DNA of 64,000 nucleotides from positions 1 to 64,000 of the forward strand of contig CAAFVR010000024.1 in assembly GCA_900766555.1 (NCBI GenBank), written 5' to 3'. The notes beneath the pieces are model-generated. The model worked only from the letters and a program-made list of their open reading frames with translations. It did no database searches and was not told the origin of the DNA. Position numbers and translations under genes: made by a program. Below are positions 53,669-62,891 of the stretch, in pieces (position 1 is the first letter of the stretch; every line of letters begins with the position of its first letter). This DNA comes from Helicobacteraceae bacterium (GTDB lineage Bacteria > Campylobacterota > Campylobacteria > Campylobacterales > Helicobacteraceae).

Positions 53669-54457
53669 CTACTCACTTATAAAATGCAATAAATAATAAA
53701 GTCCAATTGCGCCAAAAAGCACAGCATCAAACCGATCTAGCACACCGCCATGCCCTGGCAAAATCCCTCCGCAATCCTTCAAATCCACGCGTCTTTTTAA
53801 AAAGCTCTCAAATAAATCGCCAAATGTCCCAAAAAGAGCCACAAGTAAGCTCAAAAATATGCTCATTATAAAATTATGATGAAGCAATCCGATGCCTAGT
53901 ACGGATCCAACGCTCAAAGAAATGATAAGGCCAATTACAAAGCCCTCTAACGTTTTGTTCGGACTTGATTTACAAAAAGGCGTTTTGCCAAACATTCGCC
54001 CGCCAAAATATGCAAAAATGTCATTAATTGCAATAACAATAATTAGCCAAAGCAGCGACAATACGCCAAAATCTTTATAAAGTCCAAATAATGCTAAAAA
54101 TCCAAGCGTTGGATAAAAAATAACACTTAGAACCCTCAAATCTCCGCGAAAATACGCCAAAAAACTAGCCAAAACCATGGCAAAAAACGCGCTAGATTCA
54201 ACTGGCCTGCCATTAAATAACGCAAAAAGCCATAAAAATCCCGCAAAAACTTGTATTGCAAAAAAATATCTAGGACTTAGCTCTATTTCAAAAAGCACAA
54301 AACTCTCGCGCAATCCGATAATAAAACATATTCCTAAAAGCGCCCAAATCAAATATAAATTATTTATTAACAGTACAATTGCAATTATCGCTATCAAGAT
54401 GGCCGCTGTGATGTAGCGCGGCATCTGACTAGATCTGTCTTTTTGCGGTTTTTGCAT
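53669..54457 (-). CDS. cdsA: Phosphatidate cytidylyltransferase CdsA
   Basis: CdsA makes CDP-diacylglycerol, the precursor of all phospholipids. The 262-residue inner-membrane protein has about seven helices. The C-terminal family signature runs FESFLKRRVDLKD then PGHGGVLDRFD. It is divergent from mnmG across a 54-base gap. Confidence 0.94.
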   Translation of the reverse strand: MQKPQKDRSSQMPRYITAAILIAIIAIVLLINNLYLIWALLGICFIIGLRESFVLFEIELSPRYFFAIQVFAGFLWLFALFNGRPVESSAFFAMVLASFLAYFRGDLRVLSVIFYPTLGFLALFGLYKDFGVLSLLWLIIVIAINDIFAYFGGRMFGKTPFCKSSPNKTLEGFVIGLIISLSVGSVLGIGLLHHNFIMSIFLSLLVALFGTFGDLFESFLKRRVDLKDCGGILPGHGGVLDRFDAVLFGAIGLYYLLHFISE

Positions 54458-54511
54458 ATATCAACCTATTTATTTGACATTTTAGTAAAATCAAGCTTAA
54501 AAAGAGGGCAT

Positions 54512-56377
54512 ATGAGTAATTTTGATGTTTTGGTTGTTGGCGGCGGGCATGCGGGGCTTGAGGCCGCCGTTGTTAGCGCCAAAATGGGCGTTAAGACGCA
54601 TCTTTTAACGTTATTAATTGATAATATCGCTCTTGCAAGTTGTAATCCAGCAATCGGAGGCCTAGGCAAAGGACATTTAGTAAAAGAACTCGATGCCCTA
54701 GGCGGCGTTATGGGGGAAATAACTGATAAGTGCGGCCTGCAATATAAGACTTTAAATGCCTCCAAAGGCCCAGCTGTGCGCGGCACGCGAGCCCAAATTG
54801 ACATGGATTTATATCGCATAACAGCACGCAATATCGCGCTAAATCAAAGCAACTTAAGCGTAAGTCAAGAAATGGTAGATAGCCTAATAATTGAAAATGG
54901 CAAAATCCTAGGCGTCAAAACAAATGTTGGCAAAAGCTACTTTGCAAAATGCGTAATATTAACTACTGGCACATTTATGCGCGGATTAATCCACATAGGT
55001 GAAACAAAGATCCGATCTGGGCGCTTTGGCGAAAATGCGAGCTATGATTTATCCCAAAGCTTGCAAGATTTTGGCTTCAAATTAGAGCGTCTAAAAACTG
55101 GCACCTGCCCAAGAATAAAAGGCGCTAGCATCGATTTTAGCGAGCTTGAAAAACATCATGGAGATGAAAATCCACCCCATTTTAGCTACAGAACAAAAGA
55201 TTTCTCGCCAACGCAAATACCATGCTTTCTGACATATACAAATGAAAAAACGCATCAAATAATCCAAGCAAATATCAATCGTGCGCCAATGTTCATAGGC
55301 GAAATAGAAGGCGTTGGTCCTAGATATTGCCCAAGCATCGAGGATAAAATATATCGTTTTGCGGATAAAAATCGCCATCAACTTTTTATCGAGCCACAAA
55401 CCAAAGATTGCTCAGAATATTACATAAATGGCCTATCTACGAGCCTGCCTTATGATGTGCAAGAAGAAATTATAAAATCCATAAAAGGCCTTCAGACTGC
55501 AGAAATTTCGCGCTTTGGCTATGCCATCGAATATGATTTCATAAATCCAACTGCGCTAAAACATAGCTTGGAGACAAAAAATATTGAAAATCTCTTTTTT
55601 GCCGGGCAAATAAATGGCACAACAGGCTATGAAGAAGCCGCCGCGCAAGGCCTTATCGCTGGGATAAATGCGGCTTTGCGCATCAAAGGCCATGGCGAAT
55701 TTACGCTATCTCGCAGCGAGGCCTATATTGGCGTAATGATTGATGATTTGGTCACAAAGGGCACAAATGAGCCCTATCGTTTATTTACTTCGCGCGCGGA
55801 ATATCGCCTGCTCTTGCGCGAAGATAATGCGATCTTTCGCCTCTATAAATATGCTAAAAATTTTGGCCTCATGTCGGATCTAGACTTCCAAGAAGTGCAA
55901 AAAGACAGCGATGATATAAATTTTGGCCTAAATATGCTGCAAAATATGACGCTAAATCCAAATAAACAAACGCTAAATTTACTTGAAAGCCTAGGTCAAG
56001 CTCCAATAATATCGCCAACGCAAGGTTGCGTTATCGCGGCCAAAGATAATTTAAGTGACTATGCTTTTGATGTGCTATTCCCAGAACTTGCGCATTTTAG
56101 CAAGAGGGCAAAAGAGCAAATAAAAATCCTATCCAAATATCAAAGCTACATACAAAAACAAAGCATCCAAATCGAAGCCATGGATAGCGCGCTAAGTATT
56201 GAAATACCGCAAGATCTAGATTTCAATATCTCAGGACTAAGTCTTGAAGTCATAGAAAAGCTCAAAAAATTTAATCCCAAAAATCTATTTGAAGCTAGCA
56301 AAATTTCAGGCATGACGCCATCAGCTCTAGATATTTTGCACATTTATATACATTTGCACAATCGCAAAAAAGCCTAA
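54512..56377 (+). CDS. mnmG: tRNA uridine-5-carboxymethylaminomethyl modification enzyme MnmG (GidA)
   Basis: MnmG with MnmE modifies the wobble uridine of several tRNAs, using FAD. The protein begins MSNFDVLVVGGGHAGLEAA with the FAD loop, then NPAIGGLGKGHLVKELDALGG, STSLPYDVQ, and NGTTGYEEAAAQG. The ATG at 54512 follows AAAGAGGG and gives the usual N-terminus; a TTG at 54443 would overlap cdsA and is rejected. The protein has 621 residues, near the usual length. It shares a base with the dapE start. Confidence 0.96.
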   Translation: MSNFDVLVVGGGHAGLEAAVVSAKMGVKTHLLTLLIDNIALASCNPAIGGLGKGHLVKELDALGGVMGEITDKCGLQYKTLNASKGPAVRGTRAQIDMDLYRITARNIALNQSNLSVSQEMVDSLIIENGKILGVKTNVGKSYFAKCVILTTGTFMRGLIHIGETKIRSGRFGENASYDLSQSLQDFGFKLERLKTGTCPRIKGASIDFSELEKHHGDENPPHFSYRTKDFSPTQIPCFLTYTNEKTHQIIQANINRAPMFIGEIEGVGPRYCPSIEDKIYRFADKNRHQLFIEPQTKDCSEYYINGLSTSLPYDVQEEIIKSIKGLQTAEISRFGYAIEYDFINPTALKHSLETKNIENLFFAGQINGTTGYEEAAAQGLIAGINAALRIKGHGEFTLSRSEAYIGVMIDDLVTKGTNEPYRLFTSRAEYRLLLREDNAIFRLYKYAKNFGLMSDLDFQEVQKDSDDINFGLNMLQNMTLNPNKQTLNLLESLGQAPIISPTQGCVIAAKDNLSDYAFDVLFPELAHFSKRAKEQIKILSKYQSYIQKQSIQIEAMDSALSIEIPQDLDFNISGLSLEVIEKLKKFNPKNLFEASKISGMTPSALDILHIYIHLHNRKKA

Positions 56378-57513
56378 TGAACGCATTAAAAATCCTATCA
56401 GATCTGATATCTTTTAAAAGCATAACTCCAAATGAAGCTAGCGCTTTTGCTTATATTTCAAATATTTTGAGCGACTTTAAACGCCTAGATCTAAATGCCC
56501 CGGGCGAAAAAACAAAAAATGTTCTTTTTTATAAATTAAGCCAAAATAAAAATTCAGAGCATCTATGTTTTTGCACGCATATAGATGTAGTTCCACCAGG
56601 TGAACATTGGACACATGATCCTTTTGTCGCATTACAAAAAGATGGCGCAATATATGGCAGAGGTGCACAAGATATGAAATCTGGACTAGCTTGCGCTATC
56701 AGCGCGCTTAAAAATGCCAAAAGTGATATTTCTGTGAGTCTGCTTATCACATCTGATGAAGAAGGCGATGGCACTTTTGGTACAAAATATGCGCTAGATC
56801 TGATAAATTCAAAATACAAAGAACTTTTGCCAACTTCTTGCATCGTGACTGAGCCCACTTGCGAAGCCAAAATGGGCGATAAAATTAAAATCGGTCGTCG
56901 CGGCTCAATCAATGGTAAGATCACAATTTTTGGCAAGCAAGGCCATGTCGCATATCCTAGAAAATGCATAAATCCAATCGAGCTTTTAGGCGCTAGACTA
57001 GGCATTTTAAGCGGCAATCATTTGGATTCTGGCATGCGCATAAATGTCGATAATCAAAGCTTTGGTTTTGCTCCTAGTAAATTTGTAATTACAAATATTC
57101 ATGCTGGTATCGGCGTAAATAATGTGACGCCAAATAAGCTTGAAATGCTTTTTAATGTGCGAAATAACCCAAGCGTGAGCTTAGAAGATGTCAAAAATCA
57201 CATCAAAAACGCGCTAGATCCGCTTGATTATGAGCTGGAAATAAAACAAAGCGCTGAGGCATTTTTAAGCTCTGCAAAAGCGCCAATTGTAAGCGCGCTA
57301 ATGCGTGAAATACAAAACATAACTAATATTACGCCATCTTTAGATACCGGCGGCGGGACAAGTGATGCAAAACATTTGGCAAAACTCTCCATTCCCGTTG
57401 TGGAATTTGGCGTTAGAAATGACACAATCCATGCCATAAATGAGCGCGTATTTATCTCAGATGTAAAAGCTTTGGAGCAAATTTTTACAAAATTGCTTGA
57501 AAATCTATGTTAA
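56377..57513 (+). CDS. dapE: Succinyl-diaminopimelate desuccinylase DapE
   Basis: DapE releases LL-diaminopimelate for lysine and peptidoglycan. The 378-residue M20 peptidase-family protein has THIDVVPPG with the first metal His/Asp, GRGAQDMKSGLA with the bridging Asp, TSDEEGDGTFG with the catalytic Glu pair, and TGGGTSDAKH. Its start overlaps mnmG by one base (TAATG). Its 3' end overlaps ilvA, on the other strand, by nine bases. Confidence 0.95.
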   Translation: MNALKILSDLISFKSITPNEASAFAYISNILSDFKRLDLNAPGEKTKNVLFYKLSQNKNSEHLCFCTHIDVVPPGEHWTHDPFVALQKDGAIYGRGAQDMKSGLACAISALKNAKSDISVSLLITSDEEGDGTFGTKYALDLINSKYKELLPTSCIVTEPTCEAKMGDKIKIGRRGSINGKITIFGKQGHVAYPRKCINPIELLGARLGILSGNHLDSGMRINVDNQSFGFAPSKFVITNIHAGIGVNNVTPNKLEMLFNVRNNPSVSLEDVKNHIKNALDPLDYELEIKQSAEAFLSSAKAPIVSALMREIQNITNITPSLDTGGGTSDAKHLAKLSIPVVEFGVRNDTIHAINERVFISDVKALEQIFTKLLENLC

Positions 57514-59034
57514 AAAATATCTATAAGATTTGATATCACTTACATTTTCATATTTATAACCCAAGCTATTTAGCGCGCTTAAAAGCTTATCCATATCTCT
57601 TGGATCCGCTTGAAAGCCCACCAAAATATTGCCATAATCGCTGCCATGCCCGCGATAATGAAAAAGTGAGATATTCCAATCCTGCCCTAGCGATTCTAGG
57701 AATTTTAAAAGCGCGCCACTGTGATTTCTGAACTCAAAATTAAAAAGCTGCTCAGTTTTATCGCTTCGCCCGCCAATTAGATAGCGAATATGCGTCTTGG
57801 CTATGTCATCTTCTGTTAGATCCGCTACTTCAAAGCCATTTTCGCTCAAATCTCGTATGATTTCATGCTTTTGATCCTCATTTTGCAATCGCACGCCGGC
57901 AAAGACACGCGCCTGTTTGAAATCGCAAAATCTATAGCTAAATTCGCTAACAAAACAATCGCCCAACAATTGGCGGAATTTTAAAAAACTGCCCGGCGCT
58001 TCTGGCATGCTTACAGCTAGTAAGACCTCTCTTTTTTCGCTTATTTCGCAGCGCTCAGATACATAACTCAATGTATTGAAATTGAGATTTGCGCCAGATA
58101 ATATCGTGGCTAACTTTTTACCCTTTAAATTATGCTTTTTTACATATTTTTTAAGCCCAGCTAGGCCTAGCGCGCCCGCTGGCTCAGATATCGCGCGCAC
58201 ATCTTCAAAAATATCTTTCATGCTAGCGCAAATTTCATCTCCATCTACTAAAATGACATCATCAACTAAATTTTTGCAAATTTCAAATGTCCAATCTCCG
58301 ATGCGCTTAACCGCCACGCCATCGGCAAAAAGGCCCACATATTCTAGATCCGATGGCTCGCCATTTTTTAGCGCCCTATATAAACAAGCCGAATCCTTGC
58401 TCTCAACTGCTATTATTTTAGCCTCTGGCATAAAATGCTTTAAAATTACACATATCCCAGCAATTAGCCCGCCGCCGCCAACTTGCACGAAAATATAGTC
58501 CAAATTTGAACTCTGAGATAGCATTTCAAGCCCGATTGTGCCCTGCCCTGCGATCACAAGCGGATGATCAAATGCCGGGATAAAACAAGCCTTGTGCAGA
58601 TCTGCTAATTCAAGCGCCTTATCCTTTGCTTCATCGAAATTTTCACCAAAGAGCACGACTTCTGCGCCAAATTGAGATACTGCATCAACTTTAATTTTTG
58701 GCGTATTTTTAGGCATTGCAATTAGCGCTCTGAGTCCTAATAATTTTGAGCTTAACGCTACGCCTTGAGCGTGATTTCCAGCGCTTGCTGCAACAACTAA
58801 TTTTGGATTATCTAAGCTTGAAATCATCGCATATGCGCCACGTATTTTAAAGCTATTTATAGGCTGTCTATCTTCGCGCTTTATTAAAATGTCATTTTCT
58901 AGCCGGCTTGATAATTTATCCATGCGCTCAAGTGGCGTTAAAATCGCAGCATCATAAATCTTATGCCCAAAACGCACAATCTGCTTTATATAATCGCTGT
59001 AATCTAATGATGGCTTATTTAAAAAATCGCTCAT
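57505..59034 (-). CDS. ilvA: Threonine dehydratase, biosynthetic (IlvA)
   Basis: IlvA deaminates threonine to 2-oxobutanoate, the first step to isoleucine. The 509-residue protein has KREDRQPINSFKIRGAYAM with the PLP Lys, ASAGNHAQGVA, QVGGGGLIAG with the phosphate loop, and two C-terminal ACT-like regulatory domains (about residues 330-509). Length and the double regulatory domain match the isoleucine-inhibited E. coli enzyme. It overlaps ilvD by four bases and is last in ilvG-ilvM-ilvD-ilvA. Confidence 0.95.
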   Translation of the reverse strand: MSDFLNKPSLDYSDYIKQIVRFGHKIYDAAILTPLERMDKLSSRLENDILIKREDRQPINSFKIRGAYAMISSLDNPKLVVAASAGNHAQGVALSSKLLGLRALIAMPKNTPKIKVDAVSQFGAEVVLFGENFDEAKDKALELADLHKACFIPAFDHPLVIAGQGTIGLEMLSQSSNLDYIFVQVGGGGLIAGICVILKHFMPEAKIIAVESKDSACLYRALKNGEPSDLEYVGLFADGVAVKRIGDWTFEICKNLVDDVILVDGDEICASMKDIFEDVRAISEPAGALGLAGLKKYVKKHNLKGKKLATILSGANLNFNTLSYVSERCEISEKREVLLAVSMPEAPGSFLKFRQLLGDCFVSEFSYRFCDFKQARVFAGVRLQNEDQKHEIIRDLSENGFEVADLTEDDIAKTHIRYLIGGRSDKTEQLFNFEFRNHSGALLKFLESLGQDWNISLFHYRGHGSDYGNILVGFQADPRDMDKLLSALNSLGYKYENVSDIKSYRYFLT

Positions 59035-60857
59035 GGTAATAGCGTCTTATTTCGTGAGGCGCCCAGATCCGCTGATGTGGCAAAATGCGCATACATTTTA
59101 AGCGCAAAGCTCACTTCTCTTTTGCGATTTTTGGGTTTAAAACTAGCTTTTGCACGTCGGCTTTCAAGCTCAGCTTCACTTATTTTTACATTAATGCTGC
59201 GTAGCGCGATATTAATTTCAATTTCGTCATTATCTTGGATTAAGGCTATTTCGCCGCCGCTTGCAGCCTCAGGTGAGATATGCCCAATTGAAAGTCCAGA
59301 TGTCCCGCCAGAAAAGCGCCCATCAGTCAAAAGTGCGCAATCTTTGCCAAGCCCCATGGATTTTAAATAACTTGTAGGATATAGCATTTCTTGCATTCCA
59401 GGTCCGCCCTTTGGACCCTCAAATCTTATTACTACAACATGGCCCTTTTTTACAACTCCGCCTAAAATGCCAGAAATAGCTTCTTCTTGAGATTCAAATA
59501 CGATTGCTCGCCCTATAAAATGCCAAATGCTCTGATCTACTCCTGCTGTTTTTACAATGCAGCCATTTTTAGCGATATTTCCAAAAAGCACTGCCAAGCC
59601 ACCATCTTTGCTGTAGGCAAATTCAGCAGATCTGATGCAGCCATTTTTTCTATCTATATCTAAGCTATCAAATCTAGCACTCTGGCTAAAAGGTGCTATA
59701 TTATGCGCTCCATTTATCAGTCCTGCTGGCGCGGCGCTATAAAAATGCGCCAATTCTTTTGAATTATTTTCGCAAATGTCATATTGTTTTAGCTTATCTT
59801 CTAATGTTAGACCCAAGATACATTTGCAATCTTTATGTAATAAATCTGCTCTCATAAGCTCGCCCAAAAGCCCCATAACTCCGCCTGCGCGATGCACATC
59901 CTCCATATAATAATCTTTGGAATTTGGCGATATCTTAGCTAGGCATGGCACTTTGCGAGATAGCCTATCTATATCGCTCATTTTGAAATCCACGCCGGCC
60001 TCAAATGCGCATGAAAGCAAGTGCAATACAGTATTGCTAGATCCGCCCATAGCGATATCTAGGCTCATTGCATTTTCAAAAGCCTTAAAATTTGCGATAC
60101 TGCGTGGAAGCACTGAGTCATCATTTTGTCCATAATATCTTTTGCACATTTCAACAATATGCGCGCCAGATCTGATAAATAGACCCTTGCGTTCGATATG
60201 CGTTGCGAGCACTGAGCCATTCCCTGGGAGAGAAAGGCCGAGCGCTTCGACTAGGCAATTCATCGAATTTGCAGTAAACATCCCAGAGCATGAGCCGCAA
60301 GTTGGACAAGCACTTTGCTCAATTTCTAGCACTTCTTCGTCGCTAATATTTAGATCCGCTCCTTTTATCATCGCATCAACTAGATCTAGCTTATCGCCCT
60401 TCATTTTGCCAGCCTCCATTGGACCGCCGCTTACAAAAATAGCTGGGATATTTAATCGAAGTGCCGCTAATAACATGCCAGGCGTTATTTTGTCGCAATT
60501 TGAAATGCAAATCATTGCATCAGCGCAATGTGCATTTATCATGTATTCGATGCTATCGCTTATTAAATCTCGGCTTGGTAGCGAATATAACATACCGCCA
60601 TGCCCCATAGCAATGCCATCATCTAGCGCAATTGTGTTAAATTCCTTTGGCACTCCGCCTGCTTTTTTGATCTCATCTGCAATTAATGCGCCAACATCGC
60701 GTAAATGCACATGCCCTGGCACAAATTGCGTAAAAGAATTCACAACTGCAATTATTGGCTTGCCAAAATCTTCTTCTTTTGTGCCCGTGGCTCGCCAAAG
60801 CGCGCGCGCTCCAGCCATATTTCTACCCTTTGTGGTCGTATCACTGCGGAGCTTCAT
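59031..60857 (-). CDS. ilvD: Dihydroxy-acid dehydratase IlvD
   Basis: IlvD dehydrates dihydroxy acids to the keto acids of valine and isoleucine and carries an Fe-S cluster. The protein starts MKLRSDTTTKGRNMAGARALWRATG-type at the ATG at 60857, preceded by AAGGA; an ATG six codons upstream lacks a good site. Cluster Cys occur in CISNCDKITPG and CPTCGSCSGMFTANSM. It also has TDGRFSGGTSGLSIGH. The length of 608 residues is close to the E. coli enzyme, which it resembles in its N-terminus. Confidence 0.95.
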   Translation of the reverse strand: MKLRSDTTTKGRNMAGARALWRATGTKEEDFGKPIIAVVNSFTQFVPGHVHLRDVGALIADEIKKAGGVPKEFNTIALDDGIAMGHGGMLYSLPSRDLISDSIEYMINAHCADAMICISNCDKITPGMLLAALRLNIPAIFVSGGPMEAGKMKGDKLDLVDAMIKGADLNISDEEVLEIEQSACPTCGSCSGMFTANSMNCLVEALGLSLPGNGSVLATHIERKGLFIRSGAHIVEMCKRYYGQNDDSVLPRSIANFKAFENAMSLDIAMGGSSNTVLHLLSCAFEAGVDFKMSDIDRLSRKVPCLAKISPNSKDYYMEDVHRAGGVMGLLGELMRADLLHKDCKCILGLTLEDKLKQYDICENNSKELAHFYSAAPAGLINGAHNIAPFSQSARFDSLDIDRKNGCIRSAEFAYSKDGGLAVLFGNIAKNGCIVKTAGVDQSIWHFIGRAIVFESQEEAISGILGGVVKKGHVVVIRFEGPKGGPGMQEMLYPTSYLKSMGLGKDCALLTDGRFSGGTSGLSIGHISPEAASGGEIALIQDNDEIEINIALRSINVKISEAELESRRAKASFKPKNRKREVSFALKMYAHFATSADLGASRNKTLLP

Positions 60858-61053
60858 ATAATTCCTTAATGTCATGCAATTTTGAAAGATGCTCTAAAAT
60901 ATTTTTACCCTCTTTTATATGCAGCGAAATCTGGTAAATTTCACCTTTTAATATCGCATTAAATTCCAAGACTTCGGATCTACGATAACGCAACACGCGT
61001 AAGATCCGCTCTAGCACCTCATGTTGAAACTCTGCTTTGATAATAATTTTCAA
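60841..61053 (-). CDS. ilvM: Acetolactate synthase small subunit, IlvM type
   Basis: A 70-residue single ACT domain. It aligns by eye with E. coli IlvM around LERILRVLRYR, a segment specific to the short IlvM form rather than to the 160-residue IlvN/IlvH. It would activate the large subunit encoded just upstream. The start is a TTG with AGGA at good spacing, one base after the ilvG stop. It overlaps the ilvD start by 17 bases. Confidence 0.85.
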   Translation of the reverse strand: MKIIIKAEFQHEVLERILRVLRYRRSEVLEFNAILKGEIYQISLHIKEGKNILEHLSKLHDIKELYEAPQ

Positions 61054-61054
61054 C

Positions 61055-62788
61055 TTAGTAATCCTGCTTTAAAATATGACTGAAACTATCTTTTGAAAGC
61101 GCATCTAGATTGCATTTATTTGGCGGAACTAATGGCCATGCGCCATGATTTTTATCAATTTTGATATGCAAAAGATATGGCAAGTCTATTTCTAGCGCTC
61201 TTTTTATGGCATCTTCAACTTCATTTTGGAGCGTAATTTTCTCGCCATTTATCCCAAAAGCTTTGGCTAGCGTTATAAAATCTGGATTATCATGCAAGGA
61301 AATTTCGCTAAATCTAGCATCAAAAAATAACCCCTGCCATTGGCGCACCATGCCCAAAACGCCATTGTCAAGCAATATTATTTTTAAATTTATGCGCGCG
61401 CGAAAAATGCTTGCAAGCTCTTGGATATTCATCATAAAAGATCCATCGCCTGTGATTAAAATACTCATTTTTGACTTGTCAAATACGCCAGCGCCGATAC
61501 TAGCTCCAAGCCCAAAACCCATTGTCCCAAGCCCGCTTGAGGTCAAAAAATTGCTCGCATTTGCATGCTCTAAATATTGCGCGCTCCACATTTGATGCTG
61601 GCCCACATCTGTTGTTATCACGCTATTTTTTGGTCGCAATTTATCTAGGATTTGCAGCGTCAATGTAGGATTTATCGCGCCATTTTCATCTACACTTTTA
61701 ATTGGCGTGCAAACCGCGCTATCTTCATAGCAAAAATGCAGCTTTTGCTTCATATCTAAAATATGCGCTAGCCATGGCTTGTAAACTTTTAAAAGTTCAT
61801 CTGATAAAAAGCTCTCAAAATCTTTTAAAACCTTGCTTAGATCCGCATAGATGGCAAGATCTGGAACTTTATTTTTGCCAAATTCGGATTTATCGCAATC
61901 GCAATGTATTATCCTAGCATTTGGCGCAAATGTTGCAAGATCGCCCGTAACGCGATCATCAAAACGCGCCCCAAGCGCAATTAATAAATCACAATCATGC
62001 ACGGCGTGATTTGCCGCTCTTGATCCATGCATTCCTAGCATCCCAAGATTTAACTCATGATTTGTAATCCCAAGCCCTTTAATTGTGCAAACTGATGGCA
62101 AATTCACCTGATTTAAAAGCTCATTCAAACTATTTTGCGCGCGCGCCATATGCACGCCTCCGCCAATATAAAAAAGTGGCTTTTTAGCATTTTTAAAAAG
62201 CTCCAAAGCCCCATTAATATCTTCTTTTTTTGGATCTGGTAAGGGCTTTATGAAATCTTTGTAATCATATATTTTGGTATTTTTAACTTCTTGCATTTGC
62301 ACATCTTTTGGCAAATCAATTAACACCGGCCCAAAACGCGGACTAAGCGCGATGCCAAATGCTTTGGCAAAAATTAGCCCCAAATTATCCGCATCTTTAA
62401 CTAAAAAGCTATGTTTTGTAACACTTAAACTAAGGCCCAAAACATCCACTTCTTGGAATGCGTCAGATCCGATAGCCTGCGTGGATACCTGGCCTGTTAT
62501 CGCAATTAGCGGTATTGAATCCAAATTTGCATCCGCCAATGGCGTTATCAAATTCGTAGCGCCCGGCCCTGATGTGCTAACTACGACGCCTAATTTTTCA
62601 TACCCGCTAGATCTGCTATAGCCAAGCGCGCTAAAGCCAGCACCTTGCTCGTTGCGAAATAAAATATGCTCAAGATTAGATCCATAAATTGCGTCATAAA
62701 AGGGCATGATCGCCCCACCTGGATAGCCGAAAATGACATCAACGCCGTAGCTTTGCAATATTTTTGTGACAAACTCTGCGCCGTTCAT
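61055..62788 (-). CDS. ilvG: Acetolactate synthase large subunit, IlvG type
   Basis: The thiamine-diphosphate enzyme that makes acetolactate or acetohydroxybutyrate. The 577-residue protein has VIFGYPGGAIMP, the catalytic Glu in RNEQGAGF, TSGPGATNLITPLADANLDSIP, AFQEVDVLGLS, the cofactor motif GDGSFMMNIQELA, and a C-terminal WPLVPP. That last motif, with MNGAEFV at the start, makes it closer to E. coli IlvG than to IlvB or IlvI. It leads the minus-strand ilv operon and is divergent from ilvC. Confidence 0.94.
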   Translation of the reverse strand: MNGAEFVTKILQSYGVDVIFGYPGGAIMPFYDAIYGSNLEHILFRNEQGAGFSALGYSRSSGYEKLGVVVSTSGPGATNLITPLADANLDSIPLIAITGQVSTQAIGSDAFQEVDVLGLSLSVTKHSFLVKDADNLGLIFAKAFGIALSPRFGPVLIDLPKDVQMQEVKNTKIYDYKDFIKPLPDPKKEDINGALELFKNAKKPLFYIGGGVHMARAQNSLNELLNQVNLPSVCTIKGLGITNHELNLGMLGMHGSRAANHAVHDCDLLIALGARFDDRVTGDLATFAPNARIIHCDCDKSEFGKNKVPDLAIYADLSKVLKDFESFLSDELLKVYKPWLAHILDMKQKLHFCYEDSAVCTPIKSVDENGAINPTLTLQILDKLRPKNSVITTDVGQHQMWSAQYLEHANASNFLTSSGLGTMGFGLGASIGAGVFDKSKMSILITGDGSFMMNIQELASIFRARINLKIILLDNGVLGMVRQWQGLFFDARFSEISLHDNPDFITLAKAFGINGEKITLQNEVEDAIKRALEIDLPYLLHIKIDKNHGAWPLVPPNKCNLDALSKDSFSHILKQDY

Positions 62789-62845
62789 CTTCGCTCCAAA
62801 AATTATATTTTATAAAAATTAGCTAGATTTTGTGATAAAAATGCG

Positions 62846-62854
62846 TGCTAAAAT
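62846..62854 (+). promoter_or_regulatory. Putative extended -10 of ilvC
   Basis: TGCTAAAAT lies 37 bases before the ilvC ATG at 62892, in the 103-base divergent gap between ilvG and ilvC. It is close to the TGCTATAAT boxes at 14037 and 36094. No ilvY regulator gene is present in the gap, unlike E. coli. Confidence 0.4.
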
Positions 62855-62891
62855 GCCAAAATTTCCCAAAAATTCCAAAGCAAGGATTCGC

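Noticed and set aside
54443..54511. N-terminal extension of MnmG from a TTG at 54443
   Set aside because: It overlaps the cdsA start, and the ATG at 54512 has a strong Shine-Dalgarno and gives the conserved N-terminus.
60142..60861. 239-codon open frame antisense to ilvD
   Set aside because: IlvD on the other strand is full length with all motifs; the antisense frame has no recognisable domain and no Shine-Dalgarno.
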